A DNA stretch of 7,935 bases from Candidatus Iainarchaeum sp. GTDB lineage: Archaea; Iainarchaeota; Iainarchaeia; Iainarchaeales; DTGL01. Of the stretch, positions 1 through 5,181 are shown in pieces (the stretch's first letter is position 1; every line of letters begins with the position of its first letter). The notes under the pieces are model-generated. The model was not told the origin of the DNA and ran no database searches. It saw only the letters and a list, made by a program, of their open reading frames with translations. The position numbers and the translations under genes were made by a program. The stretch lies in NCBI GenBank assembly GCA_021161055.1, contig JAGHBI010000020.1:1-7935 (forward strand), read 5' to 3'.

Positions 1-15
1 AATTTATAGCTCAGG

Positions 16-25
16 TTTATAAATC
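16..25 (+). promoter_or_regulatory. possible TATA box for rtcB
   Basis: TTTATAAATC resembles an archaeal TATA box. Initiation about 25 nt downstream (around 43-50) would give a leader of roughly 75 nt, which fits the presence of a ribosome binding site in front of the ATG at 122. The flanking DNA is AT-rich and holds other weak TATA-like strings (for example 90-97), so the choice is uncertain. Nothing else is visible in 1-107. Confidence 0.3.
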
Positions 26-107
26 TTCCCATTTTCGAATCCAAGCGATTTGCCCTTATCGACGAATTTTTTAAATGATTCTACTTTCTATTTATTAATT
101 AATAGGC

Positions 108-115
108 GGGAGTGG
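108..115 (+). promoter_or_regulatory. ribosome binding site deciding the rtcB start
   Basis: GGGAGTGG lies 6 nt before the ATG at 122 and is complementary to the 3' end of archaeal 16S rRNA. The open frame extends upstream to a TTG at 50, but residues coded by 50-121 have no RtcB character. The protein starting at 122 begins MALRRLDKYIWEIPKEGDM, the usual RtcB N-terminus. The site therefore supports 122 as the start. Confidence 0.7.
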
Positions 116-121
116 ATTGCT

Positions 122-3070
122 ATGGCGCTTCGCAGGCTTGATAAATATATCTGGGAGATTCCGAAGGAAGGTGACATGCTTGTAAGTGCCCGCATATATT
201 CCTCCGAGGAATTTATAAAAGAACTTGTAAGAGAAGAGAGCACTGATTGGAGCACGCTGAGACAGCTCAGAAACGTTGCATGCCTGCCAGGCATACAGAA
301 GCATGCTTTGGCTTTGGCTGATTGCCATCCCGGCTATGGTGCACCAATTGGCGGCGTTGCTGCAATGGAACTGAACGAAGGAGTAATTACCTTCGGATTG
401 ATCGGTTTTGATATAAACTGCCTTGAAGGAGGCGCAAAAGTTCTGGATGAATTTGGAGCATACAGAGAAATAAAACACGAAAAGTTCTGGCTAAAACGCA
501 AAGTGCTCTGCCTGTGGGAAAGGGATATCGAAGCAGCAAGTGTTGCTAGGTTTCTGAGAAGAACAGAGAAAAAAGCATGTAAAATAATTACCGAAACAGG
601 CAGAGAGATCATTGCAAGCCTCGACCATCCATTTTTAACCAAAAGAGGGATGGTAGAGGCCAAAAATTTAAAGAATGGCAATTCGCTCGCGGTATTTCCA
701 TTTGAAGGCGTTCCCTATGAAAAACCCGGAAACAAAACGATAGTGGATGAAAACAAAATAAAAGAGGTTCTTAAAAAACATGGTTATAAAGACAAGGCCA
801 AAATGAAGCAGGTAGTAGAAGAGCTCAAAAAAAGGGGGCTTCTGCCGCTTAAACTCAACAATGAAAAGGTGCCCTTTCTAATAAAGCTTATTGGGTATTC
901 CTTTGGAGATGGACACGTATCGCTAACAAAGGAGTACGCGAATGTTTCTTTCTATGGAAAAGCAAACGACTTGCAGAACATACTCGATGATCTCAAAAAA
1001 GTAGGTTATTCCACGACAATTTATTCAAGGGAGAGAAAGCACGGGATAGATACCTCTTACAGAGAGGTAAGTTTTACCCGCACTGAACATAGCATCAACT
1101 GCGGAGCCCATTCCCTGGCGGCCTTGTTTATTGCTATGGGAGCGCCAGAAAGGAACAAGGCAAAAAGTGATTTTGAAATACCGCAATGGCTTATGGAGGC
1201 GCCGTTGTGGTATAAAAGACTGTTTTTAGCCGCGTTTTTTGGAGCGGAGCTAAGCTCACCAAAGACCGTTACAAAGCACGGTTACAATTTCTATGGACCC
1301 GTGCTTTCCATAAATAAAAAAGAAAATGCTGTAAAAAGTGGCAAAAAATTTTTGATGCAAATTAAAAAATTGCTGAGTGAATTTGGCGTAAAAAGCACAC
1401 TGATAAAAGAGAGAACCGAATACAAAAACAAAGCTGGAGAGGTTTCAATAAGGCTGCGCCTTCAGATATCAAGCAAAAATGAAAATCTTATTCGCTTGTA
1501 CAAAAAAGTGGGTTTCGAATATAATACGGAAAAAAGGTTCTTGGGAAATGTCGCAATTCAGTATTTAACCTTAAAAGAGAAGGTATTGGAGTTAAGGAGA
1601 AAAATAGAAAAGGAAGCTAGGGTGCTTAAGAGCAAAGGCATCTCAAGCAGGGAGATAAAGAAAGTGCTCTGCCAAAAATATATAAACAGCCGATTCATAG
1701 AAAGGTGCATTTGGGGAGGGAGAAAAACTGCACCGAGAATTTCATTTGTGTTTCCAAAATTCAGAGAATTTATAAAGACCCATACAACAGGTTTGGGCAA
1801 AAGCGGTGTTGTTTGGGAGAAGATAATGCGAATTGAAACAATTCCATTTAGTGGAAAAGTATATGATTTTACTCTTGGACACAAAGCACATAATTTTATA
1901 GCGAATGGTTTTGTTGTTTCAAACTGTGGTGTGCGTACACTGAGAACGCCCCTGAAAAAACAAGATATTGAAGCGAAGAAAGAGGAGCTTGCAAATGCAT
2001 TGTTTAGAGAGATTCCCGCTGGCCTTGGTAGCGAGGGTGAACTAAGGCTTAGTCCTGATGAAATAGACGAGGTGCTTGTTGGAGGGGCAGAATATGTGAT
2101 AGCTCGCGGTTATGGATTTAAAGAAGATTTGAAATATATAGAGCTCAATGGAAAGGCACCAAATGCAAACCCGCATAATGTTTCGCAGAAGGCAAAACAG
2201 AGGCAATACAGGCAGGTAGGCACTCTAGGCTCTGGAAATCATTATCTAGAGGTGCAATACGTTGAGGAAATATTCGATGAAAATGCTGCAAAAGCATTTG
2301 GTCTTTTTAAGGACCAGATTCTTGTGAGCATCCATTGCGGCAGCAGAGCATTGGGTCATCAGATTGGTATGGACTATATACAGGAGCTTAGAAGGGCAAC
2401 GCAAAAGTATGGAATAAAGATTCGGGATAAAGAGCTTGTATGCGCACCGATTCAGAGTGAAGAGGGGCAGCGGTATTTAAGTGCAGTAAACGCTGGCATA
2501 AACTGTGCATTTGCAAACAGGCAGGTTCTGGCACACCTAACTCGCGAAGTATTTGCCAAAGTCATTGGTCTGGATGAAAGAGAAGTAAAAATGCTCTATG
2601 ACGTTGGACATAATACTGCAAAGGTAGAAAAGCATGAAATAAATGGCGAGCGAAAAGAGGTTCTGGTGCATAGAAAGGGCTCTACGCGTGGCTTTGGTCC
2701 TGGCAGGGAGGAAATTCCAGCGGAGTATCGCAACGCTGGGCAGCCAATTCTTGTTGGCGGTACAATGGGGACAGCAAGCTACATACTTATCGGTACTGAA
2801 AAAGGCATGCAAGAATGCTTTGGCTCTGGTGTGCACGGAGCTGGCAGAAAGATGAGCAGGCATGCTGCCATAAGGCAGTTTAGAGGCGAGCGCATTGCCG
2901 CTGAGTTGAGGCAAAAAGGAATAATAATTAAGGCACACTCCTGGCGCGGTGCAGCGGAAGAAGCGCCACAGGCATATAAAGACATTGACGATGTTGTAAA
3001 CATAATGCACGAAACCGGAATAAACAAAAAGGTTGCAAGGCTCAGGCCAATTATAACGATAAAGGGCTAA
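122..3070 (+). CDS. rtcB: RNA-splicing ligase RtcB, intein-containing precursor
   Basis: This is a GTP- and Mn2+-dependent RNA ligase that joins 2',3'-cyclic-phosphate (or 3'-phosphate) ends to 5'-OH ends. In archaea it seals tRNA exons after intron excision. The precursor is 982 aa; removing the 502-aa intein leaves 480 aa, close to the 481 aa of Pyrococcus horikoshii RtcB. Visible active-site residues, in spliced numbering, are D97 and C100 (DINC), H205 (GSGNHYLE), H236 (SIHCGSR), H328 (DVGHNTAK) and H403 in HGAGR. H403 is the histidine that becomes guanylylated in the family. The protein ends ITIKG, keeping the C-terminal Lys that contacts the nucleotide. All ligase motifs are intact, so the enzyme should be active once spliced. 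The intein boundary falls directly before C100, so the unspliced precursor should be inactive. The gene is followed by a separate promoter and appears monocistronic. Confidence 0.96.
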   Translation: MALRRLDKYIWEIPKEGDMLVSARIYSSEEFIKELVREESTDWSTLRQLRNVACLPGIQKHALALADCHPGYGAPIGGVAAMELNEGVITFGLIGFDINCLEGGAKVLDEFGAYREIKHEKFWLKRKVLCLWERDIEAASVARFLRRTEKKACKIITETGREIIASLDHPFLTKRGMVEAKNLKNGNSLAVFPFEGVPYEKPGNKTIVDENKIKEVLKKHGYKDKAKMKQVVEELKKRGLLPLKLNNEKVPFLIKLIGYSFGDGHVSLTKEYANVSFYGKANDLQNILDDLKKVGYSTTIYSRERKHGIDTSYREVSFTRTEHSINCGAHSLAALFIAMGAPERNKAKSDFEIPQWLMEAPLWYKRLFLAAFFGAELSSPKTVTKHGYNFYGPVLSINKKENAVKSGKKFLMQIKKLLSEFGVKSTLIKERTEYKNKAGEVSIRLRLQISSKNENLIRLYKKVGFEYNTEKRFLGNVAIQYLTLKEKVLELRRKIEKEARVLKSKGISSREIKKVLCQKYINSRFIERCIWGGRKTAPRISFVFPKFREFIKTHTTGLGKSGVVWEKIMRIETIPFSGKVYDFTLGHKAHNFIANGFVVSNCGVRTLRTPLKKQDIEAKKEELANALFREIPAGLGSEGELRLSPDEIDEVLVGGAEYVIARGYGFKEDLKYIELNGKAPNANPHNVSQKAKQRQYRQVGTLGSGNHYLEVQYVEEIFDENAAKAFGLFKDQILVSIHCGSRALGHQIGMDYIQELRRATQKYGIKIRDKELVCAPIQSEEGQRYLSAVNAGINCAFANRQVLAHLTREVFAKVIGLDEREVKMLYDVGHNTAKVEKHEINGERKEVLVHRKGSTRGFGPGREEIPAEYRNAGQPILVGGTMGTASYILIGTEKGMQECFGSGVHGAGRKMSRHAAIRQFRGERIAAELRQKGIIIKAHSWRGAAEEAPQAYKDIDDVVNIMHETGINKKVARLRPIITIKG
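419..1924 (+). other. RtcB intein with LAGLIDADG homing endonuclease (502 aa)
   Basis: This in-frame insertion splits the RtcB motif DIN/CGVR. Intein residue 1 is Cys (CLEGGAKVL, block A). A block B-like segment carries SLDH at 67-70. LAGLIDADG motif 1 is LIGYSFGDG at 157-165 (acidic D164), and motif 2 is FLAAFFGAEL at 269-278 (acidic E277). A basic, helix-turn-helix-like stretch lies at about 405-437 (KGISSREIKKVLCQKYINSR...). Block F is VYDFTL...HNFIANG at 481-497, and the C-terminal junction is GFVVSN followed by extein Cys. The frame is open throughout and both candidate catalytic acids remain, so the endonuclease looks functional. The coding strand here is noticeably A-rich compared with the flanking exteins (by eye, not counted), consistent with an acquired element. 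RtcB inteins at this site are known in other archaea. The odd features are Ser instead of His before the terminal Asn, and Ser instead of Thr in block B. Confidence 0.95.
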
Positions 3071-3079
3071 CGAGCTTAA

Positions 3080-3095
3080 ATTAACTCATTAACTC
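3080..3095 (+). repeat. tandem 8-bp direct repeat upstream of a promoter
   Basis: ATTAACTC occurs twice back to back (3080-3087 and 3088-3095). The copies end 13 nt before the TATA box at 3109 in the short gap between rtcB and the next gene. Two adjacent copies directly upstream of the BRE/TATA are placed as an archaeal activator site would be. This could equally be chance in AT-rich DNA. Confidence 0.45.
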
Positions 3096-3117
3096 AAAAA
3101 AGCAAACATTTATATAT
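3096..3117 (+). promoter_or_regulatory. BRE/TATA promoter of the exported-protein operon
   Basis: A purine-rich stretch (AAAAAAGCAAAC, BRE-like) precedes TTTATATAT at 3109-3117, a near-consensus archaeal TATA box. Its centre (about 3113) lies 27 nt before the ATG at 3140, the usual TATA-to-start-site distance. This predicts a leaderless mRNA beginning at that ATG. The ATG at 3119 would sit just 2 nt past the TATA box and cannot be on this transcript. Confidence 0.75.
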
Positions 3118-3139
3118 CATGAAGGCTATTATTTTTATT

Positions 3140-4324
3140 ATGAGTGCGCTGTTGAGGAAAATTATTGTGCTAGCTTTTAGCATAGTGTTTGTTCTGCCTG
3201 CTGTGCTTAGCGCGGAATGCTCTGATTTAAGGCTTGACGTTTACGATGTTGCAGTAAGGGAAGATACAAAAGCGAGCTTTACATTTTACCTTCAGAATAA
3301 CAGTGAGGAGCATTTCTATATAGACAGAGTAAGCGCATTCGATTTTGAAGAGGGGATTGCAACCGATGCAATAAGGTGGGACCGCACAGCTGAAAGCTTC
3401 GGGAATGCGGCAATAGTTGTTGGAATCGAGGCTTATGAGAAAGCAGATGAAGAAAAAATCGCACACTTACAGGTTCGTGGTCATTTCCTAAGCGGAAAGG
3501 TCTGCCACTACTATCAGCTAAAATCTGATTTTAAGGTTGAGGTGGTTCCTAAGATAGAAGAATTTGAAGCGGAAAGCGATGGAAAATACTGCGAACTCTT
3601 CGAACTTGAAATGCCAGAAAGCATAGCTATTGAAAACCTAGGAACGGTCGATTTTACTGTAAAAAATTACACAAACCAGGATGTACTGATTAGCGTTTCT
3701 GCGGATGGCGCCACTTTAGAAACAACATCTTATTTTATTCCAGCAAAGACGATAGCTGAAAAGAAGCTTGTTTTTGCAAGCTGTGAGAGGGAAGCATTGA
3801 TTAGTTTCACAGTAGATATGGGGGCTTGCGGAACAATGCAGAAATACTTGCATGTTGTGAATCTTGCCTTCCAAGAGGAACCGGTAAGTGCGGAAGATGT
3901 TGAAATTAGCTATACAATAAATGAAGAGGATGGCACCTATGTGCTTGAGGTTACATTGAGGAATAAGAGCAATTACCCTCTGCAAGGAATCCTATTTGCA
4001 GATGTGCCAGAGGATTGGAATAGCGAATCTTATGAGGTATTTCTTGCGCCATTCAGCGAAGAGAAGCTTAAGCTCAGAATAACGCCAAGCGAAGAAGCGA
4101 AAGGTACAGCAAGCTTTTATCTTGTGTTTGAATATGATGGTGTTAGCAAAACAGAGGAGGTTGTGCTTGAGCTTAGTGAAAAAGCACAGCCATTTGCTGG
4201 CTTGTTTACGCTTGCGCTTGCTGGCATATTTGCTGGCGTTGTAGTGCTTTTCATTGTGTTAATTATAGGAGCCTTTGCGTCGCGCAGGGTGCAGAAAGAA
4301 CCATGGATGGAGGTGAATAGATGA
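3140..4324 (+). CDS. acidic surface protein, signal peptide plus C-terminal membrane anchor, unknown family
   Basis: The protein is 394 aa from the ATG at 3140. An upstream in-frame ATG at 3119 abuts the TATA box and is rejected. Residues 1-25 form a signal peptide (basic MSALLRK, hydrophobic core, VLSA before E26). Residues about 353-380 form one transmembrane helix followed by a short basic cytoplasmic tail (SRRVQK). The ectodomain reads as three beta-rich, Ig/CARDB-like modules at about 27-137, 150-242 and 252-347. Examples of strand-like text are VDFTVKNYTNQDVLISVS and VLEVTLRNKSNYPLQGILF. Cysteines 27/122 in module 1 and 151/215/230 in module 2 could form disulfides. Sequons for archaeal N-glycosylation occur at N53, N176 and N275. 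My hand count over 26-350 is 64 Asp/Glu against 28 Lys/Arg, strongly acidic. The predicted topology is ectodomain outside with a single anchor. It is translationally coupled to the next gene. Function is unknown; an envelope or adhesion role is inference from architecture only. Confidence 0.85.
   Translation: MSALLRKIIVLAFSIVFVLPAVLSAECSDLRLDVYDVAVREDTKASFTFYLQNNSEEHFYIDRVSAFDFEEGIATDAIRWDRTAESFGNAAIVVGIEAYEKADEEKIAHLQVRGHFLSGKVCHYYQLKSDFKVEVVPKIEEFEAESDGKYCELFELEMPESIAIENLGTVDFTVKNYTNQDVLISVSADGATLETTSYFIPAKTIAEKKLVFASCEREALISFTVDMGACGTMQKYLHVVNLAFQEEPVSAEDVEISYTINEEDGTYVLEVTLRNKSNYPLQGILFADVPEDWNSESYEVFLAPFSEEKLKLRITPSEEAKGTASFYLVFEYDGVSKTEEVVLELSEKAQPFAGLFTLALAGIFAGVVVLFIVLIIGAFASRRVQKEPWMEVNR
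4309..4315 (+). promoter_or_regulatory. strong ribosome binding site for the downstream secreted protein
   Basis: GGAGGTG lies inside the last codons of the upstream gene, 5 nt before the ATG at 4321. It is an essentially full match to the anti-Shine-Dalgarno sequence. Combined with the ATGA overlap it indicates efficient, coupled translation of the second gene, in contrast to the leaderless first gene. Confidence 0.8.
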
Positions 4325-4983
4325 GAAAACTTTTAATAGCGCTAATGCTGGCAGTATTGGCATTGCAGGCACACGCATATATTTATGAAGGAAGTTACTG
4401 GAGCACTTCTTCAACAGTGAAAAGTCCAACGCTTGTGCTTTCTAGGCCAGGCACAACTGCAAAGGCTCTTATAGTAACCGATTGGCGCCGAATCGATGTG
4501 AACGGGTTGGAAAGGCATATAAATGAGGTTCTTGCAGATAACAGATCCGGGTGTCAGGCGCTGGCAAGCTATTTTGGGCGCACAAGCCATTGCAGAACAT
4601 ATATCGATTTCCCATTATCGAGGTATGGAGCTTACGGCACCTTACGCGTGTACAGTGGCATTGAAAGGGTTTCTGTGGGCATAACGAGGGATTGCCCAGG
4701 AAGGTATTGGCTCACATTCGCAGCGGTTGGCTATGCAAAACCACAAACAGCATCCATCGGAAAAACCTGGCAAAATAGGAGAAGTGATTATAAGCAACTC
4801 GGCGTTGCAAGCAGAACTTTCCGAAAAACCAGTCTAGCAAATAACAGCGAGGGATCTTGCTTCATAGGCTTCAGACAGAGGTTATGGAGCAGAACGCATA
4901 GAGTCTATGGCCTTCTTAGAACACGGAGCTTTAGGACGAGCGATTACTATTATAGAAGATATTACAGGCGCTTTATAAGATAG
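4321..4983 (+). CDS. small basic secreted protein with Tyr/Arg-rich tail, unknown family
   Basis: This is a 220-aa product I do not recognise. Residues 1-19 are a clear signal peptide (MRKLLIALMLAVLALQAHA), with cleavage expected before Y20. No further membrane segment is apparent, so the mature ~201-aa protein should be exported. It is very basic: I count 28 Arg and 6 Lys against 12 Asp/Glu in residues 20-220. The tail is extreme, with residues 208-220 reading DYYYRRYYRRFIR. Four cysteines (78, 91, 125, 180) could form two disulfides. Possible N-glycosylation sequons are N74 and N174. The start overlaps the stop of the acidic membrane protein (ATGA) behind a strong ribosome binding site, and two tandem TAG stops end it. 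The pairing suggests the two products work together outside the membrane, perhaps binding by opposite charge. Binding to an anionic polymer (nucleic acid, cell-surface glycan) is an alternative. Both ideas are inference. Confidence 0.85.
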   Translation: MRKLLIALMLAVLALQAHAYIYEGSYWSTSSTVKSPTLVLSRPGTTAKALIVTDWRRIDVNGLERHINEVLADNRSGCQALASYFGRTSHCRTYIDFPLSRYGAYGTLRVYSGIERVSVGITRDCPGRYWLTFAAVGYAKPQTASIGKTWQNRRSDYKQLGVASRTFRKTSLANNSEGSCFIGFRQRLWSRTHRVYGLLRTRSFRTSDYYYRRYYRRFIR

Positions 4984-4986
4984 TAG

Positions 4987-5016
4987 AAAAGCCCAAAATT
5001 AAGCCAAAAGGCTTTT
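4987..5016 (+). terminator. possible weak terminator after the exported-protein operon
   Basis: AAAAGCC (4987-4993) can pair with GGCTTTT (5010-5016). A tighter alternative is AAGCC-AAAA-GGCTT (5001-5014). Only four T residues follow, so it is weak by intrinsic-terminator standards. It begins three bases past the stop codon. Confidence 0.3.
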
Positions 5017-5020
5017 AAAA
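5013..5020 (+). promoter_or_regulatory. possible TATA box for the uL3 leader
   Basis: TTTTAAAA is centred near 5016.5. Initiation about 27 nt downstream would fall at 5044-5046, exactly where the structured stretch begins (GTGCAAGC). Other TATA-like strings nearby are 5033-5042 (TATTTTATTA) and 5148-5157 (TTAAACATAT). The latter would give an essentially leaderless uL3 mRNA, which conflicts with the GGTGG site. The assignment is therefore tentative. Confidence 0.25.
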
Positions 5021-5045
5021 CATTCCTGCGAATATTTTATTATTT

Positions 5046-5141
5046 GTGCAAGCACACTGTGCTCCGGCACAGCGTTATAGAAGTGGCAAGCAGCATACTA
5101 AGAGTGATGCTGGGGCATAAATGCTGTGGCTTGCTTTTTTT
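5046..5141 (+). ncRNA. candidate structured RNA or attenuator-like leader upstream of uL3
   Basis: No reading frame of note lies here, but there are several RNA-type pairings. Hairpin 1 is CTGTGC-TCCG-GCACAG (5057-5072), a perfect 6-bp stem closed by the very stable cUNCGg tetraloop. Hairpin 2 is CAGCATACT-AAG-AGT(G)ATGCTG (5091-5112), 9 bp with one bulged G. GCTTGC at 5129-5134, directly followed by seven T (5135-5141), can pair with either of two GCAAGC copies (5048-5053 or 5086-5091). ATGCTG also occurs twice (5107-5112 and 5121-5126), so the CAGCAT arm has two possible partners. Pairing 5048-5053 with 5129-5134 would enclose both hairpins as one ~87-nt multibranched fold. The T-run fits termination of a short RNA or attenuation of the ribosomal operon. 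It matches no RNA family I know; tRNA and C/D-box RNA were considered and rejected. Confidence 0.45.
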
Positions 5142-5152
5142 ATTGTCTTAAA

Positions 5153-5181
5153 CATATAGCATAGCATGTGGTGGCTATATG
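5153..5181 (+). promoter_or_regulatory. hairpin sequestering the uL3 start codon
   Basis: CATATAGC (5153-5160) is perfectly complementary to GCTATATG (5174-5181), whose last three bases are the uL3 ATG. The 13-nt loop (5161-5173) contains most of the ribosome binding site GTGGTGG (5168-5174 region). A second ATAGC copy at 5161-5165 offers an alternative 5-bp stem with GCTAT (5174-5178). If the leader is transcribed, this stem would hide the initiation codon and could control translation of the whole ribosomal operon. Confidence 0.45.

Noticed and set aside
6..43. tRNA-like words TAGCTCAGG and TTCGAATCC near the left edge
   Set aside because: They match D-arm and T-loop text but lie only about 20 nt apart, with no anticodon arm, no GAGC partner for GCTC, and no acceptor stem. 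Probably coincidence, at most a remnant.
50..121. 24-residue N-terminal extension of RtcB from a TTG at 50
   Set aside because: It has no RtcB similarity, while a good ribosome binding site and the family-typical N-terminus support ATG 122.
280..294. Palindrome ATGCCTG-C-CAGGCAT inside rtcB
   Set aside because: It encodes part of the conserved segment ACLPGI and has a 1-nt spacer; it is explained by codon choice and lies far from any promoter.
2643..2855. Plus-strand 70-codon frame inside rtcB
   Set aside because: It is an out-of-phase shadow of the conserved RtcB C-terminal region.
5104..5110. C/D-box guide RNA (GTGATGC resembles box C RTGATGA)
   Set aside because: The match is imperfect and no CTGA box D or D' occurs at the right spacing downstream.
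5046..5134. tRNA or tRNA-like gene in the multi-hairpin region
   Set aside because: Neither strand has a GGTTC/T-loop, the first hairpin has a 4-nt loop unlike a D-arm, and no CCA or acceptor geometry is present.
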